A program made the translations under genes and the position numbers. Shown here one piece after another: positions 7,839-15,646 of a stretch of DNA of 43,479 nt. The DNA is taken from assembly GCF_000963885.1 (NCBI RefSeq), contig NZ_BALE01000025.1, forward strand, positions 1 through 43,479. Direction: 5' to 3'. Source of the stretch: Tanticharoenia sakaeratensis NBRC 103193 (GTDB lineage: Bacteria; Pseudomonadota; Alphaproteobacteria; Acetobacterales; Acetobacteraceae). Every line of letters starts with the position of its first letter. Positions within the stretch are counted from its first letter, which is position 1. The notes beneath the pieces were generated by a model that made no database searches, was not told the DNA's origin, and saw only the letters and a program-made list of their open reading frames with translations.

Positions 7839-8954
7839 ATGAAAATCGATGGAACGCCCTATCGTAGTGTATGGCTCGATGCCGAAGACCGGACCTGTGT
7901 GCATATCTTCGACCAGACGAAGCTACCGTGGTCACTGGTCAGGCTGGATCTGCGCCATCAGGACGAGGTCGCCCATGCGATCCGCACCATGCAGGTGCGT
8001 GGTGCGCCGCTGATCGGCGCGGTTGCCGTCTATGGTCTCGTCCTGGCGCTGACGAGGGATCCGTCCAACGAAAGTCTGGAGTCTAACGCGGCGATGTTGG
8101 CGGCAACGCGTCCGACGGCGATCAATCTCGTCTGGGCGATCGACCGGATGCTGCGCCATCTGCGCCCCCTGCCGCCGGCGGCACGCGTCGAAGCCGCTTA
8201 CATGGAAGCGGCTACCATCTGTGACGAGGACGTCGCGACGAACGAGGCGATCGGCCAGCATGGCCTCGAACTGATCCGTGAAATCTGGTCTGCCAAGCAG
8301 GCACGTTCCGGAAATTCCGGTGCCGGCCGGATCAATGTCCTGACGCACTGCAACGCCGGCTGGATTGCGACCGTGGATTGGGGAACCGCGCTGGCACCGA
8401 TCTACCTTGCCCATGATGCGGGCCTGCCGGTTCATGTGTGGGTGGACGAGACCCGGCCGCGCAACCAAGGCGCGTTGCTCACGGCCTGGGAGCTTGGCCG
8501 CCACGGTGTCCCGCATACGCTGGTTGCCGACAATGCAGGCGGTCATCTGATGCAGCGCCGCGATGTCGATCTCGTCATTGTCGGGTGCGACCGCGTGACG
8601 CGCAGCGGCGATGTGGCCAACAAGATCGGCACTTATCTCAAGGCGCTGGCTGCCTTCGACAACGAAGTCCCGTTCTGGGTGGCGCTGCCATCGACCACGA
8701 TCGACTGGACGCTGGAAGACGGTGTGCGCGACATCCCGATCGAGGAACGCTCGGCTTCCGAGGTCCTGGATGTGCAGGGTCTGGGCGCTGATGGTCGGCC
8801 GACGTCGGTTCGTGTGGCGCCGGACGGAACGCCTGCGGCCAATCCGGCGTTCGACGTGACACCTGCACGTCTGGTCAGTGGCCTTCTGACGGAACGCGGC
8901 CGCTGCGCCGCGAGCCGCGAGGCCCTGGAAGCGATGTTCCCCGAGCGTGCCTGA
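7839..8954 (+). CDS. mtnA: S-methyl-5-thioribose-1-phosphate isomerase
   Basis: Converts 5-methylthioribose 1-phosphate to 5-methylthioribulose 1-phosphate in methionine salvage. The 371 residues match the eIF2B-related MtnA family: MQVRGAPLIG (about 51-60) for phosphate binding, the catalytic Cys171 in LTHCNAG, and the catalytic Asp251 in VGCDRVTRSGDVANKIGTY. AAGGA lies about eight bases before the ATG. No other salvage gene (mtnB, mtnC, mtnD, mtnK, mtnP) is in the window, so the partner enzymes must be elsewhere or a shortened pathway is used. The gene appears to be transcribed alone, or with the lipoprotein gene that begins 120 bases downstream. Confidence 0.96.
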   Translation: MKIDGTPYRSVWLDAEDRTCVHIFDQTKLPWSLVRLDLRHQDEVAHAIRTMQVRGAPLIGAVAVYGLVLALTRDPSNESLESNAAMLAATRPTAINLVWAIDRMLRHLRPLPPAARVEAAYMEAATICDEDVATNEAIGQHGLELIREIWSAKQARSGNSGAGRINVLTHCNAGWIATVDWGTALAPIYLAHDAGLPVHVWVDETRPRNQGALLTAWELGRHGVPHTLVADNAGGHLMQRRDVDLVIVGCDRVTRSGDVANKIGTYLKALAAFDNEVPFWVALPSTTIDWTLEDGVRDIPIEERSASEVLDVQGLGADGRPTSVRVAPDGTPAANPAFDVTPARLVSGLLTERGRCAASREALEAMFPERA

Positions 8955-9074
8955 CCGGCGCGTCTCGTCCGGAAGACGATCCGCTGACCGTTTCAAAACG
9001 CGCAATCTGCTTTAGGGTCGTCTCCGCCTTGCGGGACTTCCGGCGCCAACGCCGGCCCGCCTGACGGAGTGACC

Positions 9075-9998
9075 ATGCCGCGCTTTCCCCTGCCCCGTTC
9101 TTCTCTTGCCCCGTCCTGTGCGTTGCTGACCCTGACCGCTCTTGCGGGATGCGCGGAAACGCCGAAGCCTTCTCCCCGGCCGGTCCAGACGCCGGTCGCC
9201 CAATATCGCACCGGGCCCGGCCCCGTCGGGGCTGACGATCACGTGCCGGATTTTGCAAGTCGCAACTTCGTGCCGTTCAACCGTCAGGATGTGCCCGCCA
9301 TCGCCATGCGCGAGTGGCGCATGTTCGGAAGCCCGGTGGACGATGACGATCCTGAAGCGCGACCCGATGCGGCAATCCCGGCCCTCAAGCCCGAGCGGAT
9401 TCCAGGTCTGTGGCAGCGGATTGGCGAATATTGGTGGATCGGACAGGATCCTTATGAAACCGAGGTGAACTGGACCGGCAAGACGGATGCCGACGGCACG
9501 CCGTTCGCACCCGAGAACGACGGGCGTTACGCATGGTCGGCGGCCTTCATTTCCTATGTCATGCGCGTGGCTGGCGCGAACGACCGCTTTCCCTATTCGC
9601 CCAACCATTCGACCTATATCAATGCCGCCGTGTCCGGTCAGTCGCCCGGCCTGCGTGCGCATGACCCGGCGACCTACATTCCGAAACTTGGTGATCTCCT
9701 GTGTGTCGGTCGTGGACGCAGCAAGACGGTCACATTCGCGATGCTTCCGACATCCTACGGGTTTCCGGCGCATTGCGGCTTCGTCGTCGCCGTCAACCAG
9801 AACGCGCCGCCGTTCGGACACGAGCTGAGCATCATCGGCGGCAACGTGGACGACGCGGTGACGCTGACGCACGTGCCGACATCGCCCACCGGCGCGCTGA
9901 TCGGGGACGACGGGAAGATCATCGACAACCGCTATCCATGGGCCGTCATTCTCGAAGTTCTCTACGACGCCGATTTCGAGCCCGGCGCGGGGCAATAG
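9075..9998 (+). CDS. DUF2272-family exported lipoprotein
   Basis: A 307-residue predicted lipoprotein. The signal peptide ends in the lipobox LAGC (about residue 24-27), so it should be lipid-anchored in the periplasm. The body has the features of DUF2272 proteins: WSAAFISYVMRVAG, RFPYSPNHSTYI, and a later AHCGFVVAVN segment. The arrangement of a conserved Cys/His region resembles papain-like CHAP/NlpC folds and may indicate a cell-wall amidase, but the catalytic residues cannot be assigned from the sequence alone. GGAG lies six bases before the ATG at 9075; a GTG two codons upstream is less likely. Its function is unknown. Confidence 0.8.
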   Translation: MPRFPLPRSSLAPSCALLTLTALAGCAETPKPSPRPVQTPVAQYRTGPGPVGADDHVPDFASRNFVPFNRQDVPAIAMREWRMFGSPVDDDDPEARPDAAIPALKPERIPGLWQRIGEYWWIGQDPYETEVNWTGKTDADGTPFAPENDGRYAWSAAFISYVMRVAGANDRFPYSPNHSTYINAAVSGQSPGLRAHDPATYIPKLGDLLCVGRGRSKTVTFAMLPTSYGFPAHCGFVVAVNQNAPPFGHELSIIGGNVDDAVTLTHVPTSPTGALIGDDGKIIDNRYPWAVILEVLYDADFEPGAGQ

Positions 9999-10008
9999 GC
10001 GTCGACCG

Positions 10009-10038
10009 GGCAATCGTCAGGTTCCCTGACGCGTTGCC
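10009..10038 (+). terminator. Hairpin after the DUF2272 gene
   Basis: Arms GGCAA-T-CGTCAGG (10009-10021) and CCTGACG-CG-TTGCC (10025-10038) pair into a twelve-base stem with one small internal loop and a three-base loop. No T-tract follows, so intrinsic termination is only possible; it could instead protect the 3' end of the mRNA. Confidence 0.4.
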
Positions 10039-10160
10039 CACAAATTGAAAAGCCGGACTCGAGGGAGAAAGTGGCATGAACAGGGGTCACCGCTGACGCG
10101 GCAAAACGAGGAACCGGCGGTATCCACCGCCCTCCCAAGACCCTGCACCCGGACAGCATC

Positions 10161-10943
10161 ATGCCGAGACTGACGGGGAAAACATGCGTCGTGACGGGCG
10201 CTGCGCGCGGGATCGGCCGCGCGATCGCAGCACGCTCTCATGACGAAGGCGGCATTGTCGTCGGGACCGACATCGACGACATCCACGGGGCCGCCACAGC
10301 GGACGAGATCGGATGCCGGTTCGAGGCTCTCGACGTGGCCGACGAGGACGCCTGGCAACGACTGGCTGAACGGATTCCGCAGGCCGACGTCGTCGTCAAC
10401 AATGCGGGCATTACCGGTTTCGAACAGGGCATGGTCGCCCATGACCCAGAGCATGCGCGCCTGGAGGACTGGCGCGCCGTGCACCGGGTCAATCTCGACG
10501 GGACATTTCTCGGCTGTCGCTATGCGATCGGGGCCATGAAAGCGCGCGGTGCCGGTTCGATCATCAACATCTCGTCGCGTTCCGGCCTTGTCGGCATTCC
10601 GATGGCAGCGGCCTACGCCGCATCGAAGGCCGCCATACGCAATCACACCAAGACTGTCGCGCTGTATTGCGCGCAGCAGGGATAGACCATCCGCTGCAAC
10701 TCCATCCATCCCGCGGCAATCCTGACGCCGATCTGGGAGCCCGTGCTCGGCACCGGCCCGGACCGGGAAGCGCGCATGAGCGCGTTCGTCGCCGACACGC
10801 CACTGAAGCGGTTCGGCCTGCCGGACGAAGTAGCCGCAGTCGCGGTCATGCTGGCGTTGGACGAGGCCGCCTACATGACAGGCACGGAAATCAACATCGA
10901 TGGTGGTCTGCTGGCCGGCTCCGCGGCATCGCCGGGCGGTTAG
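10161..10943 (+). pseudogene. Short-chain dehydrogenase/reductase interrupted by an amber codon
   Basis: A classical SDR of about 260 residues. The N-terminal part is intact: cofactor motif [12 protein letters not shown], acidic TDIDDIHGA (suggests NAD preference), NNAG, catalytic Ser in NISSRSG and the YAASK active site (about residues 153-157). A TAG at 10683-10685 then stops translation at codon 175. The same frame continues directly with [19 protein letters not shown] and ends normally with the DGGLLAG segment, so one base change (for example TAC or TAT to TAG) explains the break. The truncated product would lack the substrate loop and final strand and is unlikely to work. A sequencing error is the main alternative. 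Confidence 0.85.
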
Positions 10944-10974
10944 CGCTCCCGGCGATCAAGATCTACGGGGAGCG

Positions 10975-11385
10975 TTATGTGCCTGTGGATGGCGTGCGGC
11001 TCGGCAGTCCGGCGGCCTGCCAGCCCATGACGCGGCCACGCTGGCCGGTCTCGTCCGGCGGTCCCTCGAAGCCATCCGCCACGTTGTGAACATGCGCATA
11101 GCCGAGATATTCGGCCAGCAGCGACGCGGATTGCGAGCGCGCACCCGAGCGGCAGATGAAATAAAGCGGCGTCTCGCGCGCCGGGACGGCCTGCGTCAAC
11201 GCGGCCGCAAACGCGGCTTCGGTGCCGGGCTGCCACGTCAATGTGGCTACGGGCCGGCCGAGCGATGCAAGATCCGGCAGCCCGACCTGCTGCCATTCCA
11301 TCGGGGTGCGCACGTCGACCAGAACGGCATCGGGCGCATCTTTCAGCGCCTCCCACGTCTGTTGCGCGCTGATCTGTGCGATCAT
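10975..11385 (-). CDS. Rhodanese-like sulfurtransferase
   Basis: A single rhodanese domain of 136 residues. The active-site loop is CRSGARS with Cys78, and the family's VDVRTPMEW motif is at residues 23-31. Such proteins carry persulfide sulfur between donors and acceptors in the cytoplasm. There is no signal peptide. AAGGA lies about nine bases before the ATG. It is divergent from cysteine synthase with 93 bases between them, so the two probably share a control region and act in the same sulfur economy. The C-terminus (GWQAAGLPSRTPSTGT) matches the usual end of this family. Confidence 0.92.
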   Translation of the reverse strand: MIAQISAQQTWEALKDAPDAVLVDVRTPMEWQQVGLPDLASLGRPVATLTWQPGTEAAFAAALTQAVPARETPLYFICRSGARSQSASLLAEYLGYAHVHNVADGFEGPPDETGQRGRVMGWQAAGLPSRTPSTGT

Positions 11386-11410
11386 ATGTGAAATTCCTTA
11401 ACTGGCTGTC

Positions 11411-11438
11411 GACCTGGAGGTCTGATCCGGCGTTGACG
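11411..11438. promoter_or_regulatory. Palindrome and -35-like box between rhodanese and cysteine synthase
   Basis: GACCTGGAGGTC (11411-11422) is a perfect inverted repeat with a two-base centre. It lies just upstream of TTGACG (11433-11438), a good -35 match for the cysteine synthase gene; a -10 box 17 bases further (AACAGC) is poor. A repressor or activator site serving both divergent genes is possible. Confidence 0.3.
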
Positions 11439-11478
11439 ATAGGCTCCACGAACCGAACAGCAAAGAGGCCGGCTTTTG

Positions 11479-12513
11479 ATGACACACAGCCCGATTGACG
11501 CGCAGTCCACCGGATGGTCCAGCACGAGTGCCGGCATGACGGACGCAATCGGCGGTACGCCCCTGATCCGTCTGAAGCGCGCCTCCGACATCACAGGCTG
11601 CGAGATTTTCGGCAAGGCCGAGTTCATGAACCCCGGCGGATCGGTGAAGGATCGCGCGGCCCTCGCCATTATTACGGCAGCCGAGCGCAGCGGCGCGCTG
11701 AAGCCGGGCGGGACGATCGTCGAAGGCACGGCAGGCAACACCGGGATCGGGCTGACGCTGGTGGCCAATGCCCGCGGCTATAGAAGCGTCATCGTCGTGC
11801 CGGAGACGCAAAGCCGCGAGAAGCTGGACTTCCTGCGCATGATCGGCGCGGATCTGCGTCTCATACCGGCCAAGCCGTACCGCGACCCGGGCAATTATGT
11901 TCATTACTCCAAGCGTCTGGCCGAAGAGCTCGGCGCCGTCTGGGCCAACCAGTTCGACAATATCGCCAATCGCGAAGGCCATCGCGCCACGACCGCGCCC
12001 GAGATCTGGCATCAGATGGATGGCCGGATCGATGCATTCACCTGTGCCTGCGGCACGGGCGGGACACTGGCCGGCGTGGCGCTTGGACTGGACGACCTGG
12101 CGACGAAGGCCGGACGCCCGCGTCCGCAGATCGTGCTGGCGGACCCGGAAGGTTCCGGGCTCTATGGCTGGGTCAAGAGCGATGACCTCAGCATCAGCGG
12201 TAGTTCCGTCACCGAAGGAATCGGCCAGTCGCGCGTGCCGGGCAACCTCGAAGGGATTGCGATCGACGACGCCGAACGCATTCCGGATCCCGAGGCGCTG
12301 ACCCAGGTGTTCGAGCTCCTGCGCGATGAAGGCCTGTCAGTGGGCGGGTCGGCCGGCATCAATGTTGCAGCCGCGATCAGGGTCGCGCGCCGTCTGGGTC
12401 CGGGTCATCGCGTCGCGACGATCCTGTGCGATGGCGGCGCACGGTATCAATCCAAACTGTTCAATCCGGAGTTCCTGCGGGCGAAGGACCTGCCTGTTCC
12501 CGAGTGGCTCTGA
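11479..12513 (+). CDS. cysK: Cysteine synthase (O-acetylserine sulfhydrylase family)
   Basis: A PLP enzyme that makes cysteine from O-acetylserine and sulfide. The 344 residues contain the PLP lysine K57 in NPGGSVKDRA, the substrate loop EGTAGNTGIG (about 78-87), the phosphate-binding CGTGGTLAG and the C-terminal GGSAGIN motif with LCDGGARYQSK. The spacing fits the CysK/CysM superfamily; a cystathionine beta-synthase-like role cannot be excluded. The start is the ATG at 11479, with AAGAGG about ten bases upstream. Its divergent neighbour is a rhodanese, which supports a sulfur-assimilation role. Confidence 0.92.
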   Translation: MTHSPIDAQSTGWSSTSAGMTDAIGGTPLIRLKRASDITGCEIFGKAEFMNPGGSVKDRAALAIITAAERSGALKPGGTIVEGTAGNTGIGLTLVANARGYRSVIVVPETQSREKLDFLRMIGADLRLIPAKPYRDPGNYVHYSKRLAEELGAVWANQFDNIANREGHRATTAPEIWHQMDGRIDAFTCACGTGGTLAGVALGLDDLATKAGRPRPQIVLADPEGSGLYGWVKSDDLSISGSSVTEGIGQSRVPGNLEGIAIDDAERIPDPEALTQVFELLRDEGLSVGGSAGINVAAAIRVARRLGPGHRVATILCDGGARYQSKLFNPEFLRAKDLPVPEWL

Positions 12514-12592
12514 TACCGGCGGTTAAAGATCAGTCTCGTGATGAAACAGAGTGCAACGCGTCGAAAGACCGCTTGAAGACATGGTATAGGCG

Positions 12593-13318
12593 ATGGGTAT
12601 GGAAACCATTCCTCACCTGTTGATCGTCGATGACGACCGCGAGATCCGGGAGCTGCTGAGCCGCTTCCTCGAGCGCAACCATTTCCGCGTCACAGCGGCC
12701 CGCGACGGACGCGAGGCGCGGCGAGCGTGGACGGCCGGGCATTACCAGCTCGTCGTGCTCGATCTCATGCTGCCGGGTGAGAGCGGTCTCGATGTCGCAC
12801 GCTGGCTGCGCAGCCAGGACAACGTGCCGATCATCATGCTCACCGCCATGAGCGACGAGACCGACCGGATCATCGGGCTCGAATTCGGTGCCGACGATTA
12901 CGTCGCCAAGCCCTTCAATCCGCGCGAGCTGCTGGCGCGGATCCGCGCGGTGCTGCGCCGCACGGCCGAGACGGCGGAGAAGAAGCAGGCCGCCGATACC
13001 CGCCTCGTGCGGTTTTCGGGCTGGACGCTCGAGCCAAGCCGCCGCCGCCTGCTGAACCCGGATGGAACGGAAGTGCCGCTGACGGGCGGCGAATATGATC
13101 TGCTGGTTGCGCTTCTGGACCGCGCCAACCGCGTGCTGACGCGCGATATGCTGCTGGAACTGCTGCGCGGCCGACAGGCCGGGCCGTTCGATCGCGCGAT
13201 CGACGTTGCCGTGTCTCGCCTGCGTCGCAAGCTCGAGGATGACGGGCGCAACGCGCAGGTCATTAAGACCGTGCGCGGCGGCGGCTATGTTCTGGCCACC
13301 GAGGTCGAACGGGTCTGA
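12593..13318 (+). CDS. OmpR-family response regulator
   Basis: A cytoplasmic transcription factor switched by phosphorylation, 241 residues. The receiver domain (about 7-122) has the acidic pair D13/D14, the phospho-acceptor D57 in VVLDLMLP, T84 and K106 in AKPFNP. The C-terminal winged-helix domain (about 140-238) has the typical AIDVAVSRLRRKLEDD and KTVRGGGYVL. The sensor kinase starts inside its stop codon (TGATG), so the two are co-translated. It is closest in style to the OmpR/EnvZ group of alphaproteobacteria. ATG at 12593 or 12599 are both possible starts. Confidence 0.95.
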   Translation: MGMETIPHLLIVDDDREIRELLSRFLERNHFRVTAARDGREARRAWTAGHYQLVVLDLMLPGESGLDVARWLRSQDNVPIIMLTAMSDETDRIIGLEFGADDYVAKPFNPRELLARIRAVLRRTAETAEKKQAADTRLVRFSGWTLEPSRRRLLNPDGTEVPLTGGEYDLLVALLDRANRVLTRDMLLELLRGRQAGPFDRAIDVAVSRLRRKLEDDGRNAQVIKTVRGGGYVLATEVERV

Positions 13319-14889
13319 TGTCCGCACTGACGGGGGACGAGACGCGTCCTGAGGCGTCTCGCTTCCGCCGGTTGCACCTGATGCCGCGCTCGCTTGCCGC
13401 GCGTACGAGCCTGCTCCTGATCGTGGGTCTTGGCATCGTGCAGGCGGCAGGCCTTGCGATCCATGCCATCGACCACGTCGCGATTTCGGATCGCATGGCA
13501 CTACGCGAGGCCGAAACCCGTGTCGGTGCGATCTATCGCACGGTTGCCGAGTCGCCGGCGGCGGTCCGCCCCCAGATCACGTCCAATATCCGCACCCCCT
13601 TCGGCTTCACCGTCGAGCTCTCGAACAAGCCGGATTCACACGCCCATGGCGTGCCGCTGCTCGCGCTGGAGCCAATGCTGGGCAGACTACCGCCCGACCG
13701 GCCGGATCTGCACCCGCCGGGCGGCCCGGGCATGATGCCCGACAATGGCGGACCGATGCGGCCCCCGTTCGAGGGTCCGCATCCGCCGGGCGGCCCCTTC
13801 GATCCCGAGGACGGGCCGCCTTTCATGCATCTGGGGCACCCGAACTGGCCTCTGGCGACGTTCTCGGCGCTGCCCGGCAGCGCGTGGCCGCGCCGCATCG
13901 AGATCTCGGCCTATGGTGCGAGCCGCCAGCGATCGGTCTCCCTGCTGCTGCCCGATGAACCGCGCTGGGTCATCGTTCATTTCAGGCTGCCGGCTTCCTC
14001 CCTGTTCGGCTCGGCGACCTTCATCATCGCATTCTGCCTGATGACGGTCTGTGGGGGCGCCCTCATCGTGTGGGGCGCCAACCGCCTGATCGCGCCGGTG
14101 GGCACGCTGGCACGCGCAGCAGAAGCGCTCGGTCGCAATGTGGATGCGCCGCCGCTGCCGGAGGATGGCCCGGCCGAAATCCGGCGCGCGGCCCTCGCCT
14201 TCAACACGATGGCGAGCCGCATCCGTCGCTTCGTGACCGATCGCACGCTGATGCTGACGGCGATCGGCCACGATCTACGGACGCCGATCACCCGCCTCAA
14301 GCTCCGCGCCGAATTCATCGACGACGATGAACTGCGGGATAAATTCCTCGCCGATCTCGACGAGATGGAGGCCATGGTCGCAGCAACACTTGCCTTCGGC
14401 CGCGACAGCGCTTCCCGCGAACCGGTGAGCGCGATCGACCTGACGGCGCTGCTGCAGACCATCCTCGACGAGAGCGTGGAGAGCCGCCCGGAAGATGCCG
14501 AGCGCGTATCGTTCACGGCTCCCGAGCAGGCGGTCACGATCCGCGCGCAGTCGTTCGCGCTGAAACGGGCATTGGCCAATCTCATCCTCAATGCCCTGAA
14601 ATATGGCGGCAGCGCGCATGTCACGCTGGCTGCGCCGAAGCGCAGCCGCAATGGCGAAAACACGGTCCGTGTCCTGATCGAGGACGACGGCCCGGGTCTG
14701 CCGGAAGCCGATCTCGAACGCATGTTCGAGCCGTTCGTCCGCGCGGAGACGAGCCGCAATCGCGAAACAGGCGGGACGGGTCTCGGCCTTTCGATCGCGC
14801 GCACCATCGTGCGCGGCCAGGGTGGTGACGTGATCCTGCAGAACCGCGCCGGTGGGGGACTGAGGGTCGTGCTGACGCTGATCGCCTGA
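13318..14889 (+). CDS. Membrane sensor histidine kinase, EnvZ-like
   Basis: The partner of the preceding regulator, 523 residues. Two membrane segments (about 31-52 and 231-254) flank a periplasmic sensor domain. HAMP follows (about 255-307), then the phospho-accepting H318 in GHDLRTPITRLK, and the ATP-binding domain with N-box NLILNALKYG, G1 EDDGPGLP and G2 GTGLGLS. All catalytic motifs are intact. The periplasmic loop is unusual: about residues 124-173 are extremely rich in Pro and Gly with scattered His, Asp and Met (PPGGPGMMPDNGG, EGPHPPGGPFDPEDG). It may form a flexible or metal-sensing arm; that is inference. Overlaps the regulator by one base. Confidence 0.95.
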   Translation: MSALTGDETRPEASRFRRLHLMPRSLAARTSLLLIVGLGIVQAAGLAIHAIDHVAISDRMALREAETRVGAIYRTVAESPAAVRPQITSNIRTPFGFTVELSNKPDSHAHGVPLLALEPMLGRLPPDRPDLHPPGGPGMMPDNGGPMRPPFEGPHPPGGPFDPEDGPPFMHLGHPNWPLATFSALPGSAWPRRIEISAYGASRQRSVSLLLPDEPRWVIVHFRLPASSLFGSATFIIAFCLMTVCGGALIVWGANRLIAPVGTLARAAEALGRNVDAPPLPEDGPAEIRRAALAFNTMASRIRRFVTDRTLMLTAIGHDLRTPITRLKLRAEFIDDDELRDKFLADLDEMEAMVAATLAFGRDSASREPVSAIDLTALLQTILDESVESRPEDAERVSFTAPEQAVTIRAQSFALKRALANLILNALKYGGSAHVTLAAPKRSRNGENTVRVLIEDDGPGLPEADLERMFEPFVRAETSRNRETGGTGLGLSIARTIVRGQGGDVILQNRAGGGLRVVLTLIA

Positions 14890-15041
14890 GTCCGGGGCCG
14901 TGCCGCCACTCTGAATGGCAGTTCCTGCAACATCCGTGGTGACAGGACACGCGTGCGCCAAGGGCTTGCGCGCCTGTTCGCGGGGTCTGTCCCGTGGTAT
15001 CGGCCCCCTCACGTGGCCGCTCCCTGCCATGATCACAGGCC

Positions 15042-15638
15042 ATGACCGCTGGAGTGCCCGTGCTCGACCGTCTTTATGCCCGTATACAGGCTCTTGCGGC
15101 CTCACCCCATGCTGTCTGGTGGCTGTTCGCGATCGCATTCGCCGAAGCCTCGGTCTTCCCTATCCCCGTCGACCTGATGCTGATCCCGATGGTTCTGGCG
15201 CAGCTGGATCGGGCGTGGTGGCTTGCATTCGTCTGCACGCTGGGCAGCGTTCTGGGCGGATTGCTGGGCTGGGTGATCGGCGCGTTTCTGCTGCAGCATG
15301 TGGCCCTGCCGATCGTGCATGCATATCACGCAGAGGCGACCCTTGCCTTGCTGCAGGCGCGCTTCCGGCAGTACGGCGTGTGGATCATCCTCGCCAAGGG
15401 GCTGACCCCCATCCCGTTCAAGATCGTGACGATCGCAGCCGGGGCGGCCCATTTCGCGCTTTTGCCGTTCTTCGTGGCCTGCATTGTGACGCGCGGCGGC
15501 CGCTTCTTCCTTGAAGCGCTGCTGCTGCGTCTGTTCGGTCCACGGATCGAGGCTTTCATTGCCGGACGCTTGACAGTCGTGCTGCTGGGCTTCCTGATTC
15601 TGGTGATCGGCGGCGTTGCAGCCGTGAAATGGTTGTAG
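15042..15638 (+). CDS. YqaA/VTT-family (DedA-like) inner-membrane protein
   Basis: A 198-residue integral membrane protein with about four hydrophobic segments and the VTT/SNARE-associated fold of the YqaA branch: AFAEASVFPIPVDLMLIPM, a Gly-rich GSVLGGLLGWVIGA segment, and the re-entrant GLTPIPFKIVTIAAG motif. DedA-superfamily proteins are linked to lipid-carrier flipping and membrane-potential homeostasis; the function of YqaA members is less well known. The GTG at 15060 has a better ribosome-binding site (GGAG, five bases away) and may be the true start. An SDR-like protein gene starts nine bases after its stop, so the two are probably one operon. Confidence 0.88.
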   Translation: MTAGVPVLDRLYARIQALAASPHAVWWLFAIAFAEASVFPIPVDLMLIPMVLAQLDRAWWLAFVCTLGSVLGGLLGWVIGAFLLQHVALPIVHAYHAEATLALLQARFRQYGVWIILAKGLTPIPFKIVTIAAGAAHFALLPFFVACIVTRGGRFFLEALLLRLFGPRIEAFIAGRLTVVLLGFLILVIGGVAAVKWL

Positions 15639-15646
15639 GAGCCCAC

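Noticed and set aside
7591-7842. An 83-codon frame upstream of mtnA with a four-base overlap
   Set aside because: It has no family resemblance, no good ribosome-binding site and amino-acid usage unlike the neighbours. The overlap may be chance.
10076-10096. A six-codon open frame (MNRGHR) with a good upstream GGGAG before the broken SDR gene
   Set aside because: It is too short to judge, with no attenuator-like pairing beside it. A leader peptide is possible but not supported.
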